Assembly: GCA_035567895.1 (NCBI GenBank)
Contig: DATMPC010000049.1
Location: forward strand, 91,410 to 155,409
Reading direction: 5' to 3'
Origin: Terriglobales bacterium
GTDB lineage: Bacteria > Acidobacteriota > Terriglobia > Terriglobales > Acidobacteriaceae
Length of the DNA stretch: 64,000 nt
The first letter of the stretch is position 1. Every line of letters starts with the position of its first letter. Under the pieces are notes generated by a model. The model was given only the letters and a program-made list of their open reading frames with translations, ran no database searches and was not told the DNA's origin. A program made the translations under genes and the position numbers. Below are positions 17,845-26,408 of this stretch, piece by piece.

Positions 17845-18534
17845 ATGAGCACAACTCCGAAATCGGACAAGAGCAAAGACGCCGAAAAACGTGAGCGCAT
17901 CGTGCGTCGCATCGCCCGCGAACTGCGCGACGGGTTCTACGTGAACCTGGGAATCGGTATGCCGACACTGGTCGCGAACCACGTTCCTGCAGGCATGCAG
18001 GTAGTGCTGCAAAGCGAGAACGGCATGTTGGGCATTGGTCCGTATCCGCTCGAGGGTGAGGAGGATGCGGATCTAATCAATGCCGGCAAAGAAACTGTAA
18101 CCGAAGTTCCCGGCACAGCTTATTTCTCCAGTGCAGATTCTTTCGCGATGATCCGCGGCGGTCATATTGACTTGAGCGTTCTTGGCGCGATGGAGGTCGA
18201 CCAGGAAGGGAATATCGCCAACTGGATGATCCCCGGAAAGATGGTGAAGGGCATGGGCGGCGCAATGGATCTGGTCGCGAGCGCCCGTCGCGTTGTTGTC
18301 GCAATGGAGCACACCACGCGCGAAGGAGTGCCCAAGATCCTGCGAAAATGCACTTTGCCACTAACGGGACTGAAGGTGGTGGATACCATCGTTACGGAGA
18401 TGGCCTATATGAAGGTGACCCCGACTGGGCTCGTGCTGGAGGAAATTGCTCCTGGACTCTCGCCTGAGGACGTTCAGAAGGCGACCGAAGCGAGGCTGCA
18501 CGTTTGCCCCAACCTCAGGGAAATGCCCAGCTGA
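17845..18534 (+). CDS. scoB: 3-oxoacid CoA-transferase subunit B
   Basis: 229 residues. [22 protein letters not shown] and [13 protein letters not shown], whose Glu is the catalytic residue that forms the glutamyl-CoA thioester, plus [21 protein letters not shown] and GMGGAMDLV are typical of SCOT beta. Partner of scoA 424 bp upstream; the subunits are usually adjacent, so the intervening spacer with a small antisense gene is unusual. An N-terminal charged extension of ~18 residues precedes the domain. Confidence 0.93.
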   Translation: MSTTPKSDKSKDAEKRERIVRRIARELRDGFYVNLGIGMPTLVANHVPAGMQVVLQSENGMLGIGPYPLEGEEDADLINAGKETVTEVPGTAYFSSADSFAMIRGGHIDLSVLGAMEVDQEGNIANWMIPGKMVKGMGGAMDLVASARRVVVAMEHTTREGVPKILRKCTLPLTGLKVVDTIVTEMAYMKVTPTGLVLEEIAPGLSPEDVQKATEARLHVCPNLREMPS

Positions 18535-18748
18535 AGCTCCCTAAGATTCACTCCTAAGTACATGTACTTCAGGGCATTACCTGTACCTCAACTTATCCAC
18601 AACTCGCTGTGTCCTCAAGTGTTTACGCACCTTAACGAGTCTTTACCCCACGTTACCGTAACCTCGGTCACCTTGTAAGAAGGCGCATCTAACCCCATAA
18701 CAGGATCAGCAATCGGCTGCGGATCCCCTAAAGCTCGCCGGGTCAGGA
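18535..18748. other. Intergenic region with a 14-bp palindrome and one DnaA-box-like site
   Basis: Between scoB and the next gene lie the perfect palindrome AAGTACATGTACTT (18556-18569) and TTATCCACA (18593-18601), which equals the consensus DnaA box. No further DnaA boxes or an AT-rich unwinding element are nearby, so an origin is not supported. The palindrome could be an operator or part of a terminator; no T-tract follows it. Confidence 0.4.
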
Positions 18749-18754
18749 TTGACC

Positions 18755-19579
18755 ATGATTCGCTGTCGCGCCAGATCGCTCCTTGTCTCCCTGGCGGTTC
18801 TTCTTGTGCCTAGCATCCTGCTGGCGGAGACTCCGGCACAACCGGCCACAAACGAGTCCGTATCTGCCTCGACGAATACAAGCTTCGACCCGGGTGTAGT
18901 TCCGACCTCGGCTGTCGCAACCAGCGAAAACTGCAACCGACTCGCCGACCTCGAAGAGCAATTCGAACACGGTTTTGCCGCGGGCAATTTTCAACGGATT
19001 CAGGGACCTGAGCAGCACACGCCGCTCGGAGTATCGGGAAAATTCCGGTTAGCAGTAGCGAATGTGTCGGATCCGTTTGCGATTGTCACTACTGCTCTCG
19101 ATTCTGAATTCGGAGCCGCCACCGACGGTCACACCAAGCTGCGAACCGGAATGGCAGGATTCGGTCAGCGCTTTGGCGCATCCATGGCCGGACAGGCGAC
19201 GAGCGAGATGTTTTCGACCTTCCTGATTTCCAGCATCTTTCATCAGGACCCGCATTATCACCGCGATCCCGCAGCTCCGACGCATACTCGTATCGGCAAA
19301 GCTCTGGCGTACGTTTTCGTCACACGCTCCGATTCGGGAAAACGCATGTTCAACTTCGCCGAGGTCCTCGGCACGACGTCTTCTTCTATCGTGGAAGGCA
19401 CCTTTCATCCGGAGTGGGAGAAGGGCCCTGGCGCAGCCGCCGGCCGCATCGCGATCAGCATCGGCTCAGATGCCGCCTGGAACTTGATGACCGAGTTCCT
19501 ACCGGACGTCGCTCGCCACCTGAATCCGCGCTGGATGCTACTGCGCCGACTCGCCGACCGCGCCTCCGAACAGAATTAA
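18755..19579 (+). CDS. Exported protein, unknown family
   Basis: About 274 residues. The signal peptide (MIRCRARSLLVSLAVLLVPSILLAE) is followed by a Thr/Ser/Pro-rich stretch and a globular part with FLISSIFHQDPHYHRDP, TRSDSGKRMFNFAE and GRIAISIGSDAAWNLMTEFLPD. The HQDPHYHR cluster could bind metal, which is inference. I know similar proteins only as acidobacterial hypothetical proteins and assign no function. ATG 18755 follows CAGGA at 7 bp. Confidence 0.75.
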   Translation: MIRCRARSLLVSLAVLLVPSILLAETPAQPATNESVSASTNTSFDPGVVPTSAVATSENCNRLADLEEQFEHGFAAGNFQRIQGPEQHTPLGVSGKFRLAVANVSDPFAIVTTALDSEFGAATDGHTKLRTGMAGFGQRFGASMAGQATSEMFSTFLISSIFHQDPHYHRDPAAPTHTRIGKALAYVFVTRSDSGKRMFNFAEVLGTTSSSIVEGTFHPEWEKGPGAAAGRIAISIGSDAAWNLMTEFLPDVARHLNPRWMLLRRLADRASEQN

Positions 19580-19599
19580 TAACCTCGCAAGCCGCGGAA

Positions 19600-19860
19600 A
19601 AACATTTCATCCAGGTGGCAGAGATCCCTGCTCGTTCCCTGTTAATTTCTTGAATCTTCTCGGAAGTGGTAGTAACTCGTTTGTGGATTGTCGCTTAGGG
19701 AGAAATCCACAGAACTCGCTGTTAACTCCCTGGTTTTGAGCGAAATTCGCAAAATTTGGGCAGAATTCGATGGTTTTGAGATCAAAATGAAAATGTGCCC
19801 TGTTTTTCTCGCTGTTCTGCATGTGGTTTCTCCTCACGCAGAACTCTGATTGCTCTTCCA
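19600..19860. repeat. Intergenic repeat region A (CAGGGA-type motifs, minus strand)
   Basis: The spacer before DUF4112 reads on the minus strand as a series of CAGGGA or CAGCGA units, often after TTAA: around 19623, 19634 and 19720. The stretch around 19735-19765 (minus GAATTCTGCCCAAATTTTGC) aligns with GAATTTTGCCCAAAATGCGC at 41955 in region B. An open frame across it is low-complexity and unlikely to be a gene. Confidence 0.55.
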
Positions 19861-19889
19861 CGCGCCAAGTTCACGGATTGCGAGGCTGT

Positions 19890-20393
19890 CTACTGGCGCA
19901 GCCAGTGCAGTACAGCGACGATCACAACGATTGGCAGAACGATAAGGGCGGCGGCGCAGACAAGGAGCAGAAGAAAGAACAGCCAGTCGCGCGCTACCAG
20001 GCCTTTGCGCGTTCCCCCGCGATAGCGCGTCAGCAGGTTGTAATTCATGCGGTTCGACTTCCACATCATGTCGAATAGATCGCCGACGACGGGAATGGTT
20101 CCGGTGAGGGTATCAATGCCGATGTTCGCCACCATCCGCATGATCGTCACCCTCGGCAGTCCGCGCTGCCACGCAGCAAACACAATCAGGAAAGAGAGCA
20201 GGCCGGAGATGATGTCGCCCAATCCCGGAACGAGTCCCACAATGGGATCGAGCCCAAAGCGGATCTTGGTTCCGGGGATATGAAAGATATCGTCCAAGAC
20301 CCCGGCGAGGTGATCGAGCTGCTCGTCGGTGAGTCCCTTAGCGGGCACCCGTCGAGGAGGAAGGATTTCAGGCTCGATGCGAAACGTATTCAC
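19890..20393 (-). CDS. DUF4112 domain membrane protein
   Basis: LAGVLDDIFHIPGTKIRFGLDPIVGLVPGLGD, then a membrane helix and GIDTLTGTIPVVGDLFDMMWKSN, is the DUF4112 signature, with duplicated PVGLVPGLGD-like motifs. A C-terminal hydrophobic helix follows an RDW stretch. The frame opens at an ATG at 20450, but that lies inside the divergent EamA gene, so I chose the GTG at 20393; neither has a clear ribosome-binding site. Function unknown. Confidence 0.8.
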   Translation of the reverse strand: MNTFRIEPEILPPRRVPAKGLTDEQLDHLAGVLDDIFHIPGTKIRFGLDPIVGLVPGLGDIISGLLSFLIVFAAWQRGLPRVTIMRMVANIGIDTLTGTIPVVGDLFDMMWKSNRMNYNLLTRYRGGTRKGLVARDWLFFLLLLVCAAALIVLPIVVIVAVLHWLRQ

Positions 20394-20426
20394 GGCTGAT
20401 CCAATGGTAATTGCTATTCTCTTTGG

Positions 20427-21374
20427 ATGCCGAAAGTAGTAAGAGCGCATGCATTGCTGGTGCTGATTACGCTCATCTGGGGAGCGACATTTGTCATCGT
20501 CAAGAGCGCCGTCGAGCAGGACGCGACGCCATTACTCTTCAATTTTGTCCGGATGACGCTGGCAGCGATAGCGCTGGGAATTCTTTTCCGTCGAGAGCTG
20601 AGACATATTTCACGGTCTGCGCTCATCGCCGGTTCACTGACAGGACTCTTTCTCTGGCTCGGCTATGAGTTCCAGACCACAGGCCTTCGCCTGACGACGG
20701 CCTCCAAGTCTGCGTTCATCACGGGCATCTCAGTGATACTGGTTCCGCTTTTGCTCATGCTTTTCTGGAGACGCAAAACCAGTATGTGGACAGCACTTGG
20801 CGTGCTGGCAGCATTCGCGGGGCTTTTTCTCCTTAGCGTTCCTGCAAGCGAAAGCGCACTCGGCAACTGGGCGAGTGTGAATCGCGGAGACGTACTTACC
20901 CTGGGATGCGCAGTCAGTTTTGCCTTTCATATCATCTTTCTAGGTAGGGCAAGCGAACGGCATCCGATCGCGCAGATAGGATTCCTCCAGATTGCAACCG
21001 CCGCTGTCCTGATGGGAATCACGGCACCATTGTTGGAGAAGCCCCACATCATCTGGTCGCCGCGCGTAGTTTGGGCAATTGTGCTTACGAGCTTGCTGGC
21101 GACGGCTGCGGCGTTCACCATTCAGGCATGGGCACAGCAGTTCGTGTCGCCTACACAAACCGCGCTCATTCTTTCCCTTGAGCCTGTCTTTGCGTGGATG
21201 ACCTCTTATCTAGTTCTAGGGGAGCATCTCGGTCTTCGAGCGGGGATGGGTGCTGGTCTCATCCTTACGGGAGTGCTGATTTCGGAGTTGCTGGGCTCGA
21301 GTTCCCCAATCCGCGCGGCAGAAAAACCAGTAGAGACGCAGCATGCTGCGTCTCTACCGGAATCAAAAGTGTAG
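20427..21374 (+). CDS. EamA/DMT family transporter
   Basis: 315 residues with ten hydrophobic segments and two EamA repeats: LVLITLIWGATFVIVKSAV, then FLWLGYEFQTTGLRLTTASKSAFITG, and SPTQTALILSLEPVFAWMTSYLVLGE in the second half. Predicted inner-membrane exporter of small metabolites. The last 15 residues after SSPIRAAEKP are encoded by a 28-bp perfect palindrome (21330-21357), so the native C-terminus seems to have been replaced by repeat-derived sequence. Confidence 0.9.
   Translation: MPKVVRAHALLVLITLIWGATFVIVKSAVEQDATPLLFNFVRMTLAAIALGILFRRELRHISRSALIAGSLTGLFLWLGYEFQTTGLRLTTASKSAFITGISVILVPLLLMLFWRRKTSMWTALGVLAAFAGLFLLSVPASESALGNWASVNRGDVLTLGCAVSFAFHIIFLGRASERHPIAQIGFLQIATAAVLMGITAPLLEKPHIIWSPRVVWAIVLTSLLATAAAFTIQAWAQQFVSPTQTALILSLEPVFAWMTSYLVLGEHLGLRAGMGAGLILTGVLISELLGSSSPIRAAEKPVETQHAASLPESKV
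21330..21357. repeat. 28-bp perfect palindrome inside the transporter 3' end
   Basis: The sequence begins GTAGAGACGCAGCA and continues with its exact inverse to 21357. It lies between convergent genes (the EamA gene and the TonB-dependent receptor) and would form a strong hairpin in either transcript, so it may terminate both. Half of it is present at 17418-17431 across the scoA stop codon, suggesting a dispersed REP-like family. Confidence 0.75.
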
Positions 21375-21375
21375 A

Positions 21376-24300
21376 TCAGAATGTGAAGTGTGCCACGAGT
21401 TCCACCTGGCGCGGATCGTAAATCGCCTGCCCACCAGCGTTATTGCCGCTGGCGTTATTAAGTGGCAGTTGATAGGAGCCCCAGGTGTTCAGAGTATTTG
21501 TCGCGGTGTCCTGATATTGGCCGACCTTTGCGCCCGATGTACTTGGTGCGAGGAACATCGGTCCGAACTGTGTATTGATGTTCGGTCTGAACTGCGTGTG
21601 ATTGAAGAGGTTGGTCGCCTGGGCGGCCAGACTGAGGTTATATCGCTCGCCGATCTTGAAGTTCTTCTCAAGCGTTAGATTCACGTTCCAACGGGAAGCG
21701 CTGCGAAAATCGTCGTAACTTGGCTGCGCATTTCCGTACCAGAAGTTATCCGCAACGATCTTGCCTGCAGCGGTGACGGTCCTTCCCGCGAAAGCATCTA
21801 CGTTGTACTTGAGGAAGCAGCCGTTGCATGGCGTAATGGAACGCCCATCAGGCAAGGTCACAGTGGTCTTTCCGTCGTACCAATGCTGGAGTGCCTTGGG
21901 CACTTCGAGCGGCACTCCCGGCACTCGGTCGGGTAGATTGTTGAGCGGGTTGTTGATGCTGAGCGTGCCGCCGTTCTGACCTCCATTCGCGAGTGGCTCC
22001 ACAAATCCACTCTGGGCAAGGAAGTTTCCTGCTACACGCCAGCCGCCGAGAAGCGTGTTGAGCACGCCTCCTTCTGTGTTCAAGAGTCTGCCGCGACCGA
22101 CCGGCAGATCATACACCCAGTTCACCGCGAGGCGATGAGGCACATCGTTCGTGGAAATCTGGTTATTGAGGTGGAACTGCTCAGGGCGGACATAGGGATA
22201 GTAATTGTTCGTGCCATTGTTGGCGCCGTAGTCGCCGTATCCCTGATTGGTCTGGGCGTTGTACCGGCTGATAGCCATGAGTCTCGACCATGTGTAGTTC
22301 GCGCCCATCTGGAAGCCTGCGGCAAATCGGTGGGTGACACCCACCTGCAGGGCTTTGTAGTCGGAAGTTCCGTTAGAAAGATGAACGTTGTCGCCCTGCA
22401 GCGGATACGGGAACAGGGTTTCGACGCGAGTGAGCGAGCGGTTGCGAATATTACCTCCGCCGTACGCGATGAGAGGTCCGCTGGCGGTCACAGTACCGTT
22501 GGCGTTGTTGGTGCAGGTCTGCAAGTTCTGATAAGGATTGCAGACTGACTGAACTCCCGGGTTAATGCCCGTTGCAATATAGGCGTCTCTCCACGCTGAG
22601 AGCTGCGTCGGGTCAATTGCCTGGATGCTGTTCGTAGGTACAAAGGTTACTTCGAGATGGCGCCCGCGGGAGCCAAGGTAACCGGCCGACACCACCCAAT
22701 TCGCGCCGAAGCTCTCTTCCCAAAACGCATTCCACTGCTCCACGTAGCCATTCTTGAAGTTTCTTGGGAAGCGTCGTTGTCCGCCATAGATCGCAGGACT
22801 GCTGGGATCCCCTCCCGGTCCGGCTACGACCGTATTCACCACAGCATTTGGATTCGAAGTATTGCTCGGATCGTTATAGAACTTGCCGACCACTACTCCT
22901 TGAGCGTTCGTGCCATAGGGCTGACCATTCACCGCGGTAGTGAAAGGCTGTGCGCCATAGAATCCAGGACCATCGTTGAATCCGGTGTTGGAAGGAATGT
23001 AAGTTATTCCGAAGCCGCCGCGCACGACCATTGACTGATTTAACTGGTAAGCAGCGCCCACGCGAGGACCAAAATTTTTGTAATCGGTCTCCCACATATG
23101 GCGGTCGTCGGTAGTGCGTCCGGGGAAGACGATTGCGCCCTGAGTTCCGAACAGCGGATCCTTTGCATTGAGATCGATTGTGCTCAAGCGATTAAATCGA
23201 TCAGTTGGACCGGGTTGGACGTCCCAGCGGAGGCCAAGGTTTAGCGTTAGCTTGTCGGTCGCGCGCCAGTCGTTTTGCGAAAAGAGGGCATAGTATTTCT
23301 GCGCCAGAGCAAGACGGAGCGTGAAGCCCGGACTCACGGTGAGATTACCGGCACCCAGTGCTATGGAGGCGATACTGTAGCCCTGCGTTGTGGGATCCGT
23401 AGTTGAACCTGCGTTGCCTCCGGTCGAAGTGACCTGCTGTCGCGTCAAGCTGTCTGAGGTGACGATCGAGACTGAATTGTCCACGTCAATGTAGTTGGAT
23501 AGCAGCACGCGATACGTTCCGCCAAACTTATGCGTCCAGCGTCCACGACTCCATGTGAGGCTTCCATTGGCGTCGGTATTGGTCTGTCGCTCGTGCTTGT
23601 GCAGTGAAGAAGTATTGTTCAGTGGGTTAATTTTGCCGCTGATATTGAAATTGGGTGGTACACCGGGAATCACGTTCAGCTTCGACACCAGAGGTGAGAT
23701 TCCGAATTGACCGTAGTCATATCCAGGAAATTCATCGGACGCATTATCGGCTTCGATTCTGTTCATGCCCACGCGCGCATCAAGAACCAATTTGGGAGAG
23801 ATGACAAAGGTGTCCCCGAGCGCTGTGTACCAGTTATTGTCCTCCTGCTGATTTCCGACAAATTCATTCGGAACGTGGTACTGATTATCGGGACCATACG
23901 AACGAGGTGTCTGAATGGTTCCTTTCTGCAAACCATAGGTTCCGTATAGGTAGTGCTTTCCAAGGTGATGATCCAGACGTGTATTCGCTACGTCCTTTAC
24001 GAAGGGCTGGTTAGCCTGGAAGAAGAAATTATTTGTGTTCAGAATAGGATCGTCAGGAGCGCGGTTAGCTTTGGGATAGGCGTTGATGATCGCCATGCCA
24101 AACGGATCGAGCTGTGCGCTGCCTGCGGGAGAGGTCCTCAGATCGCATGGAAGTTGAGTACGGGTAAATGCTGTGCTTCCCGCCGCCGGTGGTGCGACCT
24201 TAAGAAAGGGATCGAAAATCTTGAGAAGCAGCGGTGACCCGGTACCCGTCTTTGCTACTGCCGTGTTGCAGAAATTACCGAGTCGTTCCTGATCTGTCGG

Positions 24301-25314
24301 CACCGTTCTGGTGTATTGCAGCGCGCGGTGAAACCGCAGCCCTTCATAGCTGACGAAGAAAAATGTCTTGTCTTTGAAAACCGGCCCCCCCACCGCACCG
24401 CTGAAGCTATTGGATTTGAACGATGCTCTGGGCAGACCTTGGAAGTTATTGAGAAACGTGTTGGCATTAAGGGCGTCATTGCGCATGCGATAACCGCCGG
24501 AGCCATGAAATTGATTCGTGCCGCTCTTAGTCGTGAAGACGACAACGCCTTGCGCGCGTCCGTACTCCGCCGAGTAGTTATTGGTGATAGTGCGCACTTC
24601 CTGCAGGGCGTCCATGTTGGGAAGAACAGCCGTTTCGTTCCACGCTGAGCCCTGGATGCTTACGCCATCAAGCTGAATGTCATTGGAAAATGCCGCCCCG
24701 CCTGCGATGCCTACGGCTGAGGCCTGGCGCCGACCGTCGATCCCGATTCCGAAAGACGTCGTGCTTTGGGTATCGCCAAATGGTCCGCGTGGTACTACGC
24801 CGGCCTGGAGCGCGGCATAGTTGAACGCGTTATGAGTCAAGTTGGGAATTGCGTCGATCGTGATCCGATCGGTGATGCCCTGTACCGTCGCGTTGCTGGT
24901 TTGAAGCTCGACAGCATCAGAGCTCACGCGAACCGTTTCAACGTTCGATCCCATCTTCAACGCAATAGCGAGCTTCACCGTCTGACCGGTGGTCACCGAG
25001 ATGTTCGTGGCGCTGTATTTCGCAAAGCCAGTGCCGGCCGGCTCCACGTTCACCGTGTATGTGCCCGGTGCAAGATAAGGAACAGTAAAGGTTCCTGAGG
25101 AGTCTGAGACGGTCGTTGTGGGCACATTCGTTTCCTGACTGACGACCACTACGTTGGCACCCGGAACAACGGCTCCGCTGGGATCAGTCACGGTTCCCAG
25201 AATGGTTCCGGACTTGATCTGCCCGAATGCTACCGCGCAGCAGAGCATACTAAAGATGAACAGCCCAAATAGTTTTTTGGTGCTATGCGTTGCGATTGCC
25301 TGGATCGCCGGCAT
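21376..25314 (-). CDS. TonB-dependent receptor with N-terminal carboxypeptidase-regulatory-like domain
   Basis: 1,312 residues. The ATG at 25314 follows GGAGGAGGAATCACA and gives a signal peptide ending CCAVAFGQ; the frame is open to 25398. Residues ~30-115 form a CarboxypepD_reg-like beta-sandwich (GTVTDPSGAVVPGANVVV, APGTYTVNVEP). Then comes a plug domain (FSNDIQLDGVSIQGSAWNETAVLPNMDALQEV, YSAEYGRAQGVVVFTTKSGTNQFHG) and a long outer-membrane barrel ending in the aromatic residue of VELVAHFTF. This is the Oar-like class expanded in Acidobacteria, thought to import large substrates with TonB. The ligand is unknown; no SusD partner is present. Confidence 0.93.
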   Translation of the reverse strand: MPAIQAIATHSTKKLFGLFIFSMLCCAVAFGQIKSGTILGTVTDPSGAVVPGANVVVVSQETNVPTTTVSDSSGTFTVPYLAPGTYTVNVEPAGTGFAKYSATNISVTTGQTVKLAIALKMGSNVETVRVSSDAVELQTSNATVQGITDRITIDAIPNLTHNAFNYAALQAGVVPRGPFGDTQSTTSFGIGIDGRRQASAVGIAGGAAFSNDIQLDGVSIQGSAWNETAVLPNMDALQEVRTITNNYSAEYGRAQGVVVFTTKSGTNQFHGSGGYRMRNDALNANTFLNNFQGLPRASFKSNSFSGAVGGPVFKDKTFFFVSYEGLRFHRALQYTRTVPTDQERLGNFCNTAVAKTGTGSPLLLKIFDPFLKVAPPAAGSTAFTRTQLPCDLRTSPAGSAQLDPFGMAIINAYPKANRAPDDPILNTNNFFFQANQPFVKDVANTRLDHHLGKHYLYGTYGLQKGTIQTPRSYGPDNQYHVPNEFVGNQQEDNNWYTALGDTFVISPKLVLDARVGMNRIEADNASDEFPGYDYGQFGISPLVSKLNVIPGVPPNFNISGKINPLNNTSSLHKHERQTNTDANGSLTWSRGRWTHKFGGTYRVLLSNYIDVDNSVSIVTSDSLTRQQVTSTGGNAGSTTDPTTQGYSIASIALGAGNLTVSPGFTLRLALAQKYYALFSQNDWRATDKLTLNLGLRWDVQPGPTDRFNRLSTIDLNAKDPLFGTQGAIVFPGRTTDDRHMWETDYKNFGPRVGAAYQLNQSMVVRGGFGITYIPSNTGFNDGPGFYGAQPFTTAVNGQPYGTNAQGVVVGKFYNDPSNTSNPNAVVNTVVAGPGGDPSSPAIYGGQRRFPRNFKNGYVEQWNAFWEESFGANWVVSAGYLGSRGRHLEVTFVPTNSIQAIDPTQLSAWRDAYIATGINPGVQSVCNPYQNLQTCTNNANGTVTASGPLIAYGGGNIRNRSLTRVETLFPYPLQGDNVHLSNGTSDYKALQVGVTHRFAAGFQMGANYTWSRLMAISRYNAQTNQGYGDYGANNGTNNYYPYVRPEQFHLNNQISTNDVPHRLAVNWVYDLPVGRGRLLNTEGGVLNTLLGGWRVAGNFLAQSGFVEPLANGGQNGGTLSINNPLNNLPDRVPGVPLEVPKALQHWYDGKTTVTLPDGRSITPCNGCFLKYNVDAFAGRTVTAAGKIVADNFWYGNAQPSYDDFRSASRWNVNLTLEKNFKIGERYNLSLAAQATNLFNHTQFRPNINTQFGPMFLAPSTSGAKVGQYQDTATNTLNTWGSYQLPLNNASGNNAGGQAIYDPRQVELVAHFTF

Positions 25315-25504
25315 TGTGATTCCTCCTCCACTTCCTGGTGGAACGTTCTTACGAAGACTGACGCAGGGGCCTGTTTTTTGAAATAAAACGCCAAACACTG
25401 CAGGGGAGTAATTTTTTGTGGCCGAGACGTTATACGAAGACGATGCGCGAATTCAATCCCAAAAATATCCGTTTCGAGATGCAAAACGCTTCGGATAGAT
25501 AGGC

Positions 25505-26245
25505 TTACCGAAACACAAGGTGCGCTACGCGGGACTCGAGGTTCCAATAGATCATCGCGAGGGCCGTAAGGTCGAAGGCGGTGTGTGCGCACATCAGCAT
25601 GAAAATGCGGCGAGTGCGCGCGTAAATCGTGCCGAGAACGAGCCCGACGATCATGGCCTGCCCGGCTCCGATGACACCTTGATTAGCAAGGTGTCCAACC
25701 GCAAACCATAGAGACGTGAGGATCACAATCGCGGTCTTTCCGATAGCCCTGGTGCCGAGCAGCTTTTCCAGACGCTCGAACATGAATCCGCGGTAGATGG
25801 TTTCTTCTCCGAAGCCGGCGGCAAACATCATCCATACTGCGCCGGGAAGCGCGGCTCTGTTGCCCGCCAGATAGTGGTATGCATGATTGATCGGATCGGC
25901 GCCGAACAGCGGCAGGACGATTGCCTTCAGCAGGAACTTCAACGAAAAGCCGAAAGCGATGCCCACGACAGCGGCACCAATCCAGCTGCTGGGCCGCACG
26001 TATCCAATCTCGCGCCAAGGGGTTCGCGACAACCGCATCCACAGCAGTATTAACAACGCGCCGACTGGCAGCATCACGTTGCCGAATGAAATATTGCCGG
26101 TGAGGAGAATGGCAAGAATCGCCAGAATTCCAAGCGGCCCGAACCCTCGCAACTCCGCGGCCAAACCACCTTCTGGTGGCTGCTCGGCCGGCAGTTGTGC
26201 AGGCTGAAGAACGCGCTCCGAAAGCTGTGGCCAGTCTCCTGTCAT
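25505..26245 (-). CDS. CPBP family intramembrane metalloprotease (CAAX/Abi type)
   Basis: A ~246-residue membrane protein with about seven hydrophobic segments. The active-site motifs are AGFGEETIYRGFMFERLEKLLG (EExxxR), WFAVGHLANQG and a last HTAFDLTALAMIYWN. The family contains CAAX prenyl proteases and bacteriocin-immunity proteins. I chose ATG 26245 with GGAG 7-10 bp upstream; an in-frame extension reaches 26419 but would run towards the divergent gene at 26409. The substrate is unknown. Confidence 0.87.
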   Translation of the reverse strand: MTGDWPQLSERVLQPAQLPAEQPPEGGLAAELRGFGPLGILAILAILLTGNISFGNVMLPVGALLILLWMRLSRTPWREIGYVRPSSWIGAAVVGIAFGFSLKFLLKAIVLPLFGADPINHAYHYLAGNRAALPGAVWMMFAAGFGEETIYRGFMFERLEKLLGTRAIGKTAIVILTSLWFAVGHLANQGVIGAGQAMIVGLVLGTIYARTRRIFMLMCAHTAFDLTALAMIYWNLESRVAHLVFR

Positions 26246-26408
26246 GATGCACTCCGCGAAGCAGGGAGTGTTAACCCGACGATTGCTTGCTTGCCCTGAA
26301 CTATAGATGACTACGAACGCAGCCCAAGGGCAGTTCCCATGAACCCGTATCAATGGATTTTGAGCAAGTGTGGGCCGGTCCCACATTCCCCAACCTATAA
26401 TCGCGACG

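Noticed and set aside
18593..18601. Consensus DnaA box as a sign of a replication origin
   Set aside because: Only one box, no dnaA/dnaN/gidA genes and no AT-rich unwinding element nearby.
19607..19861. 84-codon minus frame as a gene
   Set aside because: Composed of the dispersed CAGGGA-type repeat shared with 41.9 kb; no protein family features.
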